The position numbers were made by a program, and so were the translations under genes. Shown here one piece after another: positions 1 to 9,615 of a stretch of 64,000 nt of DNA. Under the pieces are notes generated by a model. The model was not told the origin of the DNA, did no database searches, and saw only the letters and a program-made list of their open reading frames with translations. Position 1 is the stretch's first letter. The number at the start of each line of letters is the position of its first letter. Source of the stretch: CAYYMH01 sp964472785 (GTDB taxonomy: Bacteria; Zhuqueibacterota; Zhuqueibacteria; Thermofontimicrobiales; Thermofontimicrobiaceae); NCBI GenBank assembly GCA_964472785.1, contig CAYYMH010000005.1, positions 1-64,000 of the forward strand, in the 5' to 3' direction.

Positions 1-7
1 GCACCTT

Positions 8-436
8 TCAGGGCAAATTATTCAAGCCACCACCTCTGGTGGTGGTAATTGACTTATCATCACAAACCACTTCGTTTACTTCCCAATCCTGATCAACCCA
101 CAATCCAATAACTTCCATGCCAGCGTATTGTTTTCGAAGGAAACGTACAGCATCTCGGATATGTGCCATCTGTTCGGCTTCCTGTACCGGATTGCCGGCA
201 CAGTCATGGTGTCCGACAACAGCGATGCCAACGGACTGGTGTTTTTCTACAGAAATATTTATCCTGTTCATAATTGACTGAACCAATTCCGGTTTGTCCT
301 GCTTGGCTAAAATCAGATTCGGACCTGCCTCGGTAATGGAATCCACGAATTGAGCGCCGAATCTCTTTTGGAGGAAATTAATTACGGGCAACTGGACTCG
401 CCCGTCCATGCAATTGATGACGGTACAGAAACTCAT
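8..436 (-). CDS. Small beta-carbonic-anhydrase-like protein
   Basis: A complete 142-residue protein with the two zinc-site signatures of beta-class carbonic anhydrases: CMDGR near residues 9-13 (Cys9, Asp11, Arg13) and HHDC near residues 76-79 (His76, Cys79). By family it should bind zinc and may interconvert CO2 and bicarbonate in the cytoplasm. It is much shorter than the usual 200-residue enzyme, so it belongs to a short carbonic-anhydrase-like branch whose activity is not assured. The stop is inside the window. The gene lies 11 bp downstream of the metallophosphoesterase gene on the same strand, so the two are probably co-transcribed. A weak AAAGGT ribosome-binding site precedes the ATG. 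Confidence 0.75.
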   Translation of the reverse strand: MSFCTVINCMDGRVQLPVINFLQKRFGAQFVDSITEAGPNLILAKQDKPELVQSIMNRINISVEKHQSVGIAVVGHHDCAGNPVQEAEQMAHIRDAVRFLRKQYAGMEVIGLWVDQDWEVNEVVCDDKSITTTRGGGLNNLP

Positions 437-447
437 ATTTTGACCTT

Positions 448-1422
448 TTATTTTGTCCGCTTATACTGATAAATGATTTCGCCCTTTTTGTTCACAAAGG
501 TGATAATCAGTTCATCATCGGTCGCAGTACACAATGAAAAACCTGAATCCGAGCTGGTAAAAATTTGACCGTCATAATGATCCAATTCGCGGGTGAGTGA
601 CGCTGATGTGTTTACGAAATAATCCACCTCAGAACCGGGCACACGAATGTGCTGAAAATTATGAATATGCCCACTTACCGCAATGTCGACTCTATGTTTA
701 TCCAACAACGGTTGCAGACGTTCCTGGAGGTCACGGCGCTCGGATTCGGATTTGTACGTTCCGGCATAAATCGGATGATGGCCCATGACGATTTTCCACT
801 TGGCTTCGGAAACATTCAGTGTCGAATCGATCCAAACAAGCTGCCGTTTTCTTGAAGGAATGCTGGCGTCTGCGTATTGATCCAGATCGTTGAGATATTT
901 GTCGATCAGCGGCACTGTGTCGATAAAAAGCAGCAGAGCTTCCGTGTTTTCAGACACTGACCAAGTTATCGCGTAATAGCGGTTTGGCATTTCCCAGCGG
1001 CGGCTTACGGTTACATAATCAAGCACCGCCTGAGTCGAACCTTCGTATTCGTGGTTGCCCAGCACAGGATGCCACGGAATCATTAATTCAGGGTGTTTAT
1101 AAATCCACTCGAAATTGGTTTCCCAGAGCGGATCATCGATCGACCGGACGCCCAGAAAATGGTGCACATCGCCCAAAGCAGCTACAAATTCCGGTTCGGC
1201 GATTTTGGCAACTTCGCCCATCATTTCCGCTACCGGTTTCTGGTCGTAATAACCGTTTCTGCCCAGATCACTGGCGATCATAAATGTAAAATGATCTTCG
1301 AGCTGCGCCAACGCTTCTGCGTCTTTGGGGACAACATTATTGCTCTGACTAAAAAGTAAAACTTGCTGAGTAAAAAGAATTACAATAATTAATGCAACGG
1401 AAAAACGAAATCGTGTTTTCAT
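448..1422 (-). CDS. Secreted metallophosphoesterase (calcineurin-like)
   Basis: This 324-residue protein begins with a signal peptide (basic MKTRFRF, then a hydrophobic stretch to about residue 25). It then shows the calcineurin-like metal-binding series in order: a degenerate first block (SDLGRNG), GDVHH, GNHEYEG, GHHPIY and GHIHNF. It should be an exported phosphoesterase acting on phosphomonoesters or diesters in the periplasm or outside the cell. The substrate cannot be told from sequence. The first motif lacks the usual D-x-H spacing, which may change metal binding. An AGGAGGGA ribosome-binding site lies about 8 bases upstream of the ATG. It is the first gene of a two-gene unit with the carbonic-anhydrase-like gene. 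Confidence 0.8.
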   Translation of the reverse strand: MKTRFRFSVALIIVILFTQQVLLFSQSNNVVPKDAEALAQLEDHFTFMIASDLGRNGYYDQKPVAEMMGEVAKIAEPEFVAALGDVHHFLGVRSIDDPLWETNFEWIYKHPELMIPWHPVLGNHEYEGSTQAVLDYVTVSRRWEMPNRYYAITWSVSENTEALLLFIDTVPLIDKYLNDLDQYADASIPSRKRQLVWIDSTLNVSEAKWKIVMGHHPIYAGTYKSESERRDLQERLQPLLDKHRVDIAVSGHIHNFQHIRVPGSEVDYFVNTSASLTRELDHYDGQIFTSSDSGFSLCTATDDELIITFVNKKGEIIYQYKRTK

Positions 1423-1832
1423 AGTTTCGAGTCCCTCCTATAGAAGTTTATGTTAAATCGTTCGCAATTTAACTGAGGTCAGATATTTTTCAAATTCACT
1501 TAAAATTGATTGTTATTGACTTTTTTAACCAAAAAATTCTAGTAGTAAAAATCAATATAAATGAAAGCAGATAAAATGTCAATAAAAAAATAAATTTGGA
1601 ACAAATTATCGAAAATTTATTAAAATGAATTCTAATGAATAATTATTCAGCGTTTTAATTTTTCCTTGGGATAGCAACAAGATATAGCAACATGCATCAA
1701 ATATTATGGAAATAAAAATTTGTTATTTTTTTATTGTGATAGATTTGTTGAATTCATTTTGATAGCCTCGGATTTAATCCGTCAGGATTTTATAACATGA
1801 TTACTCAAACTAACTTCAAAAGGAATAAAACA
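1423..1832. other. Divergent AT-rich intergenic region
   Basis: This gap lies between the minus-strand metallophosphoesterase and the plus-strand outer-membrane protein, so it must hold both promoters. It is very AT-rich. I see no gene and no convincing -35/-10 pair. Confidence 0.4.
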
Positions 1833-2579
1833 ATGACTAAAATTAAAATTCTATTCCTATTGTCAATCTTTGCATTTGTAACTCTGGCATCAACAGTTAA
1901 TGCGCAATTTAATATTGACATTGAAACCGGCGCTATTTTCAGCGGCTACAACGACGTCCGCATTCCGGGAAATGGCGGAACACTGTTTTCATTATCCGAA
2001 GAGCTGGAAATCGATCCGGCAGCTTTTTGGCGGCTTCGCGTGTTTTACGATTTCAATCCGCGGCATCATCTCGGTGTGTTGATCGCGCCCCTGTCGCTGA
2101 ATTCAACCGGACAATTGAATCGGGAACTGATCTTCGCCGGCAAAACCTTTCCGGCGTACACGTCGCTGGATGCGACCTATCGTTTCAATTCGTACCGGCT
2201 GGTTTACCGATATGATTTTCTGAAAAGGGAAAAGCTGGAATTGGGCATTGGTTTTACCGCGAAAATTCGGGATGCGGAGATCAGTGTCCGGGGCAATGGC
2301 GAAGAGGGGAAAAAGACGAACGTCGGATTTGTGCCGATTGTTCATTTCCGGCTGCTGTGGAATTTTTACAACAACCTCGGTCTGCTTATTGACGGAGATG
2401 CGCTGGCAGCGCCGCAGGGACGCGCCGAAGATGTGCTGGCAGCTTTGACATACAAAATTTCCGATCGGATTGATTTGAAAGCCGGCTATCGCATTCTTGA
2501 AGGCGGTGCGGATAATGATGAGGTGTATAATTTTTCGTTATTTCATTACGCCGTAATTGGCGCGATGGTTCATTTTTAG
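1833..2579 (+). CDS. Outer-membrane beta-barrel protein
   Basis: A 248-residue protein with a clear signal peptide (MTKIKILFLLSIFAFVTLAS, cleaved about at VNA|QF). The rest is made of alternating polar and aromatic beta-strands such as RLVYRYDFL and HFRLLWNFY, ending in strand IGAMVHF with a C-terminal Phe, the usual barrel signature. An upstream in-frame ATG at 1797 exists, but the start at 1833 is preferred because AGGAAT lies just upstream and the signal peptide begins there. It is probably a small outer-membrane barrel of the OmpW/OmpA-like superfamily. No substrate can be inferred. Confidence 0.72.
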   Translation: MTKIKILFLLSIFAFVTLASTVNAQFNIDIETGAIFSGYNDVRIPGNGGTLFSLSEELEIDPAAFWRLRVFYDFNPRHHLGVLIAPLSLNSTGQLNRELIFAGKTFPAYTSLDATYRFNSYRLVYRYDFLKREKLELGIGFTAKIRDAEISVRGNGEEGKKTNVGFVPIVHFRLLWNFYNNLGLLIDGDALAAPQGRAEDVLAALTYKISDRIDLKAGYRILEGGADNDEVYNFSLFHYAVIGAMVHF

Positions 2580-3454
2580 TTTGGAAATTGATTACAGAAC
2601 GATTCTTTGATCTCGAAATATCTTGTGCCTCCAAGTCACGAAGGCTCAAAAAATAATTTATGGTGATTCATGCGGTGTTGCACAAGCAGCGAGCATAATT
2701 TGCATAAGTAGTGCCTGACTGAAAACATAAAAATAGACCTCATCCCCCGCCCTTTCCTAACAAGGAGAGGGAGACCAGGAATCCAGGGCTGTATCATAAG
2801 TGCCAATGCAATATGTTTAGCACAATTTGTAGTAGCGAATTTATTCATCCCATGCAATAAGTGGTATTTGACGAATAAATTCGTCACTATAAGTTAACTT
2901 TTTATTAAGGAAATACATAGTCTAATATAAATCAAGTTAATGAAATGTGCATGGTAAAACCGGCTTTCCAAAATGCGATGATGTTGACTCCGGCTTTCAC
3001 CTCGTAGCATATTCTATTTTCCATGGATTCAGCATCACCCTGAGGCACTTCCACACCGCCAATCCCGCCACCAAAAACAGATTAAATCTTTCCCATTTGA
3101 ACGATTTGGTCATATACCGTTATAATTTTTGCTTTGATTGTCGTTCATATTTGGAGACCTGACAATTGAAACTGGATTCAAAAATGAAGCCGTAAAAAAT
3201 GTATCTTTAAAAAAAAAGGCTTGATTTTAAGTTATGATTTATTAATTTGAAATTATCGATTGGTGTTTGTTGATGGACATTTTGAGGATTGATACGTTGC
3301 TTAAAATTTTGGGCTGGAAAATACAGGAATAACTTTACGAATTTGTTTTTTGAATGCACCAATTATATCGCTGTATGAACTAAATTTGTTACTTCATACT
3401 TGATTTTTATAATTCGCAGGAATGACTTGAATCTAAAAACAAGGAATAATTTCC
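2580..3454. other. Non-coding interval with a dispersed repeat
   Basis: There are 875 bases between the barrel gene and the radical SAM gene without a credible gene. Short open frames here lack a ribosome-binding site and resemble no family. The interval holds one copy of a dispersed hairpin repeat (2786-2902) and a short palindrome near 2745-2775 (CCCTTTCC ... GGAGAGGG). The rest is AT-rich. Confidence 0.5.
2786..2902 (-). repeat. Dispersed hairpin repeat A, copy 1
   Basis: Read on the minus strand, this stretch matches 19852-19965 on the plus strand from AAAAGTTAACTT to ACAGCCC, roughly 80 percent by eye. It contains an imperfect inverted repeat: GTGACGAATTTATTC near one end against GAATAAATTCGCTAC about 40 bases later. 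It therefore folds into a hairpin and looks like a MITE or REP-type element. No transposase is linked to it. Confidence 0.65.
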
Positions 3455-5977
3455 ATGAATTTTGAAGATGTTTCATTGAAAGTCGAATTTACCAATTCCA
3501 AAGAAAAGCAAATCGTCTCACTCGTATCACTTGTTGACCATTGTATCAACTTTTTAGAAAATTACGGAGAGCCCGATATTTTAGGTAAAGATTTTTGTAC
3601 GATTATCGGAGCAGGTGACGGAGAAACAAAATTAATCAGGCTTTTAAAATCAACCGGTTACGGAGACAATGCGCATGGCTTTTTCAAAGAGCTGGTACAA
3701 ATTTTAGAAAGGACGAATCATTTTGAAGCGGGTTCGATTGTCATCAAGGATGTTCAGCTTCCATATTTATTGCTCCATTCCATGCTGGAAGTTTTGATTC
3801 CGGGTAATAAATTCATCAAAATCAAAAGCGTCTGGCAGCTTGAAAAACTAACGAATACGAAAATACATGAGAAAGAACGTGCTGATCTGCAGCGTGTGAT
3901 TGAACTTTATCCGGTTCGTTTATCTTTGCACGTCATCCGTCAAATGAGATTGTCCGGTTCGATTGCGTATCAATTTTTTCCGTTTGTTGATGAATTAAGT
4001 CAGGAAGGTACCACCCATACCTGGGTTGGTCAATTCCACAGGGGCATCGTGGAGCAAATGTACCGCAACCGGGTCATTTTTTTATTAAATATGGCGTGCC
4101 CGGTTTATTGCCGTTTTTGTTTTCGGAAGCATAAAGAATGTAGAAATCAGAAGGCACCCAAGCAAGAACATGTAAAAAATGCGATCATCTACGTGAAGAA
4201 TACACCGGATGTGAAAGAGATATTATTGACTGGCGGCGACCCGTTTATGAATAAAGCGACCCTGACGTATGCAATAGACGGTTTGAAGGATATTCCTCAC
4301 GTGCAGACACTGCGGATCGCGACGCGTTCTATTTCTTATTATCCGTATCTTTTTTACCACAACAATTCGTTCTGGATTAACTATTTGAAGCGAAAATATT
4401 TGGAATTGGATGCAAAGGGTAAACGAATTGAAGTGGCAACCCATTTCATTCATCCCGATGAAATTTCGATCGACAGCCTGGATATCATCACGGAATTAAC
4501 GCAAAGTGGGATTCCGGTGTATGTGCAAACACCACTGCTGGGTGGTTGTAACGATGAGGGGAATGTATTGACTGAACTTTTTACAAGATTGAGAGCCGCC
4601 GGTGCAGAAATGCATTATATTTTTATTCCCAGCAGCCCGATAAAAGGGAACCGCCGCTATGTTACCCCGATTTCGACCGGCATTCAATTAGCGAGTTACC
4701 TTCGGGCTCATCTTTCGGACCGGGCGATTCCCCGCATTTCCACTGCAACCAAAATTGGAAAAATCGATTGGAATTCCAGCGGTTGGGCTGTAGAGACCGA
4801 TAAGGATGATGATAAATTTATCTGGATCAGAACGCCTTATACGCTCGATTATTTCGGTCCATTCACACCGATCCTACAGCTCCAAAAAACTGCCAGGGTG
4901 AATTCTGAAGGCACGCTGGATGTCAAATTTATGGCGGACATCGGCGATAAGAATCTGCTGTGGGGCTCGCGGACACCCCGGACATCCGAGGTCGAATTTC
5001 CACCCAAACAAAGATTAACAAAAAGCAGCCACGATGAAGAGGCGGAAGCGCTGACACGGCTTCAGGAAACCGCAAGAGAGGAGCAGCGATTCAGGCGCTC
5101 GATTGTTCCTACCGGATCAACAACATTGTTCAGGACGCATAAAACGAGAGTGGAGTTGGATTTGGACGCAGAAGATGAGGAGATGAAAAAAAACATCAGC
5201 TATATCCAAAACGATGAAAACATTACGGATGTTGTTGTTTCAAAAAAGACGGATGTGATTTCTTCGATTTATCGTGTGAAAAATTTAATTAAAAAACTGG
5301 CTGAAATACAGCATGTGACGTCCTTTCGGTTGCGAAGTCACGCATTTAATTACAAACCGGAGCTTTACACTCACACCCTTCTCAAGCAATTAGCGAAATT
5401 GAATGATATTTCTATTGTGGATTCCAGTCGTATCGAAATTGAAACTCAATTTCTGCATTCGGATGAGTTCACTTCAAAACACAAAGAGATGGCCGGAAAG
5501 CTGCGCCAAAAGGGCATCACGGTTTATAATTGTACACCGCTGCTTCCTTTTATTAATGACAACGAAGATGAAATTGTGAACATCGCCTACAACTGCCGCG
5601 AAGCGGGGATCGAATTTCACCATATTTATATCGCTGGCTTACCCATTCAATCTCCATGGAATGAAAAGTATCCGCTGGATATTTCAAAAATAATTGACCT
5701 TGCCACCCATGTGCGCCGTTACGAGAGTGGGCGGGGAGTGCCGCGATTCATGATCCGCACTGTGCTGGGGGAGGTCGATTTCGGTCTGACCTCCGAGGTC
5801 ATGCGAAGCGATGAGCAGGGGAGGGTATTTGTTAAGTTGATACCATATTCATTGGAATATTTTAAGCGCATGGATTCGGAATTTGATTGGTCAGAGGATG
5901 TCACGTTTGAAAACGATGAGAGACCGATTGTGCTCGTACCGGGACTCAAACGATCGCCGGATTTTCTATTTGATTAG
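3455..5977 (+). CDS. KamA-family radical SAM protein with a second, cluster-less SAM-like half
   Basis: An 840-residue protein. Residues 100-480 resemble the lysine 2,3-aminomutase (KamA/EpmB) family: CPVYCRFC at about 215-222 gives the CxxxCxxC that holds the 4Fe-4S cluster, followed by LTGGDPFM at about 258-265, which binds SAM. The PLP-lysine motif GGGGK of true lysine aminomutases is not seen; the corresponding stretch reads STATKIGKIDW, so the reaction is probably not the classical PLP one. Residues from about 583 repeat the same fold in order (TQFLHSDEF for THFIHPDEI, VYNCTPLLPF for VYVQTPLLGG, GIEFHHIYI for GAEMHYIFI) but have neither the cysteines nor GGDP. The family is about 350-450 residues, so this is an internal duplication with a degenerate second half. 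The substrate is unknown. Confidence 0.8.
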   Translation: MNFEDVSLKVEFTNSKEKQIVSLVSLVDHCINFLENYGEPDILGKDFCTIIGAGDGETKLIRLLKSTGYGDNAHGFFKELVQILERTNHFEAGSIVIKDVQLPYLLLHSMLEVLIPGNKFIKIKSVWQLEKLTNTKIHEKERADLQRVIELYPVRLSLHVIRQMRLSGSIAYQFFPFVDELSQEGTTHTWVGQFHRGIVEQMYRNRVIFLLNMACPVYCRFCFRKHKECRNQKAPKQEHVKNAIIYVKNTPDVKEILLTGGDPFMNKATLTYAIDGLKDIPHVQTLRIATRSISYYPYLFYHNNSFWINYLKRKYLELDAKGKRIEVATHFIHPDEISIDSLDIITELTQSGIPVYVQTPLLGGCNDEGNVLTELFTRLRAAGAEMHYIFIPSSPIKGNRRYVTPISTGIQLASYLRAHLSDRAIPRISTATKIGKIDWNSSGWAVETDKDDDKFIWIRTPYTLDYFGPFTPILQLQKTARVNSEGTLDVKFMADIGDKNLLWGSRTPRTSEVEFPPKQRLTKSSHDEEAEALTRLQETAREEQRFRRSIVPTGSTTLFRTHKTRVELDLDAEDEEMKKNISYIQNDENITDVVVSKKTDVISSIYRVKNLIKKLAEIQHVTSFRLRSHAFNYKPELYTHTLLKQLAKLNDISIVDSSRIEIETQFLHSDEFTSKHKEMAGKLRQKGITVYNCTPLLPFINDNEDEIVNIAYNCREAGIEFHHIYIAGLPIQSPWNEKYPLDISKIIDLATHVRRYESGRGVPRFMIRTVLGEVDFGLTSEVMRSDEQGRVFVKLIPYSLEYFKRMDSEFDWSEDVTFENDERPIVLVPGLKRSPDFLFD

Positions 5978-6248
5978 CAGATCATTAAAAGCTTGCATAA
6001 TTCAAAATTATTACCTAATTTTCCCTGGAAGATATAAAAAGAAAAAGTGTGATTTTTGATTTAATCCCACCAGTTCTTTGAAAAATTGTGGCTGGATAAT
6101 TCACTATTTGAGTCAGGTAAACAATTTCAACAATCCACACTTATCATTTCACTTTCAGAATTTTCAAAGTTCATTTTTGATAATAAAGATTAATCTGAAA
6201 ATATTCTCAAAAATTGATAAGCTATCTGGCGCTGAAACAGGAGGGAGC

Positions 6249-7835
6249 ATGGAATATGACTTCGATTTTGCAGTGATTGGTTCTGGATTTGGCGGAAGTG
6301 TCGCCGCTCTTCGATTATCGGAAAAAGGTTATTCGGTGTGTGTGATTGAAAAAGGAAAACGATTCAGAGAAAATGATTATCCAAATACCAACTGGACGCT
6401 GTGGAAATGGTTTTGGTTACCCCGACTCTATTTTACTGGAATCCAGCAATTAACAATGCTGCACAATGCGTTCATTTTAAGTGGCACAGGTGTCGGTGGC
6501 GGGAGTTTGGTCTATTGCGCTGTGCTTTTTGAACCACCGGATACGTTTTACCGTGATCCTCAGTGGGCACAGTTGGACCCGAATTGGAAAGAAACATTGG
6601 CTCCTTTTTTTCAAAAATCAAGACAGATGCTCGGTGTCACTGAAAATCCGAAATTGTGGAAGAGTGATGAACTGCTTTTAGAATATGCCCGTGAGATCGG
6701 TCGCGAAAAATATTTCAGACCGACACAGGTGGGCATTTTTTTTGGTGACCCGGAGGAGGAAGTAGCTGATCCTTATTTTAACGGACAGGGACCTTTGCGC
6801 CGAGGTTGCGATCATAGCGGTCGCTGTATGCTGGGATGTAAAACCGGCGGGAAAAATTCACTGGACAAAAATTACCTGTATTTGGCGGAACGGCGTGGTG
6901 CGAGTATTATTCCTGAAACAGAAGTCGTTCGGGTAGCTGAAAATTTCGACGGTGGGTACCTGATAACAGCACAGCCTTCCATCGGAGTCTGGCGCGGAAA
7001 AAGGCATACCATTCGCACCAAAGGAGTTATTTTCGCTGCCGGTGCGCTGGGAACGAATGAATTACTTTTTAAATGCAAACAGACCGGCGCATTACCGAAA
7101 ATATCAGACAAGCTGGGACAAGTTGTGAGAACCAACAGCGAGGTGATGGTTGGCGTGCGTTCGCGATCTAAAGATCAGAGCTTTAGTGAGGGGATTTCCA
7201 TTACATCCAGTGTGTTTGTGGATGATGTGACGCATATCGAACCTGTTCGCTATCCGGTAGGGTCGGATGCGATGTTTTGGCTGGCAACACTGCTTTCCGA
7301 TGGAGGATCAACATTTGGCCGTCCGTTGAAACATATTTTAAATTGTATCCGTCATCCGGTCGATTTTTTACGGGCGCATTCTCCATTTGGTTGGGCCAAA
7401 AAATCGTTGATTTTATTGGTGATGCAGACACTGGATAATAAATTGCAATTTGTCTTTAAGCGAAAATGGTGGTTTCCTTTCAAAAAACGACTAACATCCC
7501 GTTCGACCGAACAAGCTACACCGACATCCATTCCTGCCGCTAATAACGCAGCAAAATTTATTGGTCAAAAGATTAATGGCATTCCCCAGAGCGCCATCAC
7601 GGAAGTCATGCTTAACCGACCACTCAGTGCGCATATTTTAGGCGGCTGTGTGATTGGTAAAGACCCACAGCATGGAGTCGTGGATAAATTCGGTAAAGTA
7701 TTCGGCTACGAGAACATGTACATTGTTGACGGATCAGTTGTGCCGGCAAATTTAGGCGTGAATCCGAGCCTGACGATCACTGCGTTGGCAGAATATATCC
7801 TGCATCATATTCCAGCTAAGAAAATTACATACTGA
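6249..7835 (+). CDS. GMC-family FAD-dependent oxidoreductase (cholesterol-oxidase-like)
   Basis: A 528-residue flavoprotein. The N-terminus has the FAD dinucleotide motif (FAVIGSGFGGSVAALRL, then VIEKGKRF), followed by a GTGVGGGSL block. The C-terminus has the GMC signature HILGGCVIG ... YIVDGSVVPANLGVNPSL. A cysteine-rich insert (RGCDHSGRCMLGCKTG, about residues 182-197) is typical of the sterol/alcohol oxidoreductase branch. It should oxidise an alcohol, perhaps a lipid or sterol, using FAD. The start at 6249 is chosen over upstream in-frame codons because AGGAGGGA sits 3-10 bases before it and the FAD motif begins at once. It lies 26 bp before the aldehyde dehydrogenase gene, so the two probably catalyse successive alcohol and aldehyde oxidations. 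Confidence 0.85.
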   Translation: MEYDFDFAVIGSGFGGSVAALRLSEKGYSVCVIEKGKRFRENDYPNTNWTLWKWFWLPRLYFTGIQQLTMLHNAFILSGTGVGGGSLVYCAVLFEPPDTFYRDPQWAQLDPNWKETLAPFFQKSRQMLGVTENPKLWKSDELLLEYAREIGREKYFRPTQVGIFFGDPEEEVADPYFNGQGPLRRGCDHSGRCMLGCKTGGKNSLDKNYLYLAERRGASIIPETEVVRVAENFDGGYLITAQPSIGVWRGKRHTIRTKGVIFAAGALGTNELLFKCKQTGALPKISDKLGQVVRTNSEVMVGVRSRSKDQSFSEGISITSSVFVDDVTHIEPVRYPVGSDAMFWLATLLSDGGSTFGRPLKHILNCIRHPVDFLRAHSPFGWAKKSLILLVMQTLDNKLQFVFKRKWWFPFKKRLTSRSTEQATPTSIPAANNAAKFIGQKINGIPQSAITEVMLNRPLSAHILGGCVIGKDPQHGVVDKFGKVFGYENMYIVDGSVVPANLGVNPSLTITALAEYILHHIPAKKITY

Positions 7836-7861
7836 TCACAATCGAATTAGCGGAGGAATTT

Positions 7862-9496
7862 TTGAAAAATACAGCTTCAGATTTTATACAAACTGCAACC
7901 GATTTACCTTCTCAAATTATTTCAATTAATCCAACCACCGAAGAAGAGTTGGGTCGTGTCATAACAATGGATCGCGCCCAAATCGATAGTAAAATTCGTC
8001 AATCGCGAAATGCTTTTATTGAATGGAAAAAGGTGCCAATCAAAAAGCGTGCATCTTATTTAAAAGTGCTATCTGATTTGATTCAGGAAAAAGCGGATGA
8101 CATTGCAGAGCTTATTGCAAAGGAGCAGGGCAAGACAATCCCTGAATCCAAGATGATGGAAATTATTCCGGTGCTGGCGATTATTAAAAATTTAAGAAGA
8201 GAAGCTCCAAAAATTCTCCAGCAGACAAAAGTGAAACATGATCTGATTTTGTTCTCACATAAAAAAAGTTATTATCGTTGCGAGCCTTACGGCGTTGTGC
8301 TTGTTATTTCTCCCTGGAATTTTTCGTTTTCCGTCCCCATTCCTGAAATAGTGGCAGCGTTGGTTGCTGGCAATACTGTCATCTTTAAGCCGGCGCCTGA
8401 TACGATTTTTGTCGGAAAGATGATCGATGAACTGTTTCAACAAGCGGGTTTCCCTGAAGGTGTGATGAATACGCTTTTTATAAACGATGAAGATGCTCCT
8501 TATGTTGTTGAACATTCGCAGGTGGATAAAATCATTTTTACCGGCAGCACGGAGACCGGCAAAGAAGTCATGAAAAGGGCAGCCAAAAATGTTACGCCGG
8601 TACTGCTGGAATTGGGAGGCAAAGATCCGGCGGTTGTGGCGAGCGATGCCAATCTGAAACGGGCGGCAAAAGGTGTTTTTTGGGGCGCGATGTTCAATAC
8701 GGGACAGGTGTGCGCCTCTATTGAACGTGCCTATGTTGAGCGATCCGTGGCAGATGAGTTTGTTCGGTTGTGTTTGGAAGAAGCGCAAAGGATCAAAATT
8801 GGTGATCCGCTGGATGAATCGACCGATGTCGGACCATTGGCAAATGAGGGACAATTGAGAATTATTGAGGCTCACATTCAAGACGCTGTACAAAAAAGTG
8901 CGAAAGTCATCCACGGCGGCAAAAGACAGGAGGGAAAAGGATATTTCTTTCAGCCTACCATTTTAACTGACGTGGATCATTCAATGAAAATAATGAAAGA
9001 AGAGACGTTCGGCCCTGTACTGCCGATCATGATTGTTGATTCAGTAGAGGAAGCGATTCAGCTTGCCAACGATAGTGAATTTGGATTATCTGCTTATGGC
9101 TGGACATCCGATCCGGATACTGCACTAAAGATGAAGGAGGAACTGTTAGCAGGCATTGTGATGATCAATGACGCGACGTCGGCATGGGGCGAACCCAAGG
9201 CACCGTGGGGCGGATTCAAAAAAAGCGGAATCGGTCGCACACGTTCCATGTTTGGTTTAATGGAGATGGTACAGGTGAAGTACGTCTCTGCTGAAAAAAG
9301 TTCCGCACGTTCAAATCTGTGGTGGTTTCCAAATGATCGATCAACTGCGAAGATTGCTGGTTTGTCGATTGAATTATTGTTTAAACAAAGTATTTTTAGA
9401 AAAATAAAATCGTTCATTCATTTGCTGAAAATAAAGCGTTTTGTAAAATCCCTTCACTGGTGGCCTATTTTAAGAAATGTAAGAAAACTGTTTTGA
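7862..9496 (+). CDS. Aldehyde dehydrogenase (succinate-semialdehyde type) with a basic C-terminal tail
   Basis: A 544-residue NAD(P)-dependent aldehyde dehydrogenase. Visible motifs are PWNFSFSVPI (cofactor loop), FTGSTETGKEV, LELGGKDP (general base Glu), and GQVCAS (nucleophile Cys). TTG is the start, supported by a strong GGAGG five bases upstream. The first about 475 residues cover the whole family fold. The last 65-70 add aromatic and basic segments (NLWWFPNDR, then a KIKSFIHLLKIKRF-type amphipathic stretch) not found in soluble members, which suggests membrane attachment as in fatty-aldehyde dehydrogenases. It is translated with the GMC oxidoreductase, so the likely job is oxidation of a lipid aldehyde to the acid. 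The substrate is inferred, not shown. Confidence 0.88.
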   Translation: MKNTASDFIQTATDLPSQIISINPTTEEELGRVITMDRAQIDSKIRQSRNAFIEWKKVPIKKRASYLKVLSDLIQEKADDIAELIAKEQGKTIPESKMMEIIPVLAIIKNLRREAPKILQQTKVKHDLILFSHKKSYYRCEPYGVVLVISPWNFSFSVPIPEIVAALVAGNTVIFKPAPDTIFVGKMIDELFQQAGFPEGVMNTLFINDEDAPYVVEHSQVDKIIFTGSTETGKEVMKRAAKNVTPVLLELGGKDPAVVASDANLKRAAKGVFWGAMFNTGQVCASIERAYVERSVADEFVRLCLEEAQRIKIGDPLDESTDVGPLANEGQLRIIEAHIQDAVQKSAKVIHGGKRQEGKGYFFQPTILTDVDHSMKIMKEETFGPVLPIMIVDSVEEAIQLANDSEFGLSAYGWTSDPDTALKMKEELLAGIVMINDATSAWGEPKAPWGGFKKSGIGRTRSMFGLMEMVQVKYVSAEKSSARSNLWWFPNDRSTAKIAGLSIELLFKQSIFRKIKSFIHLLKIKRFVKSLHWWPILRNVRKLF

Positions 9497-9615
9497 TTGA
9501 GAAAGAAATTCTGCCCATTATTTAAAATCCGTAAATAATAAAATTATGGCAGATAATTTGCGACATAATTTTTAGTAAATCACAAAGTTGTTTACTTCAC
9601 GGAGAATCAACGCTG

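Noticed and set aside
2947..3162. 71-residue open frame on the plus strand
   Set aside because: No ribosome-binding site and no family resemblance; it lies in a repeat-bearing spacer.
3455..5977. Calling the radical SAM protein lysine 2,3-aminomutase
   Set aside because: The PLP-binding GGGGK motif is missing and the protein is duplicated, so only the family name is justified.
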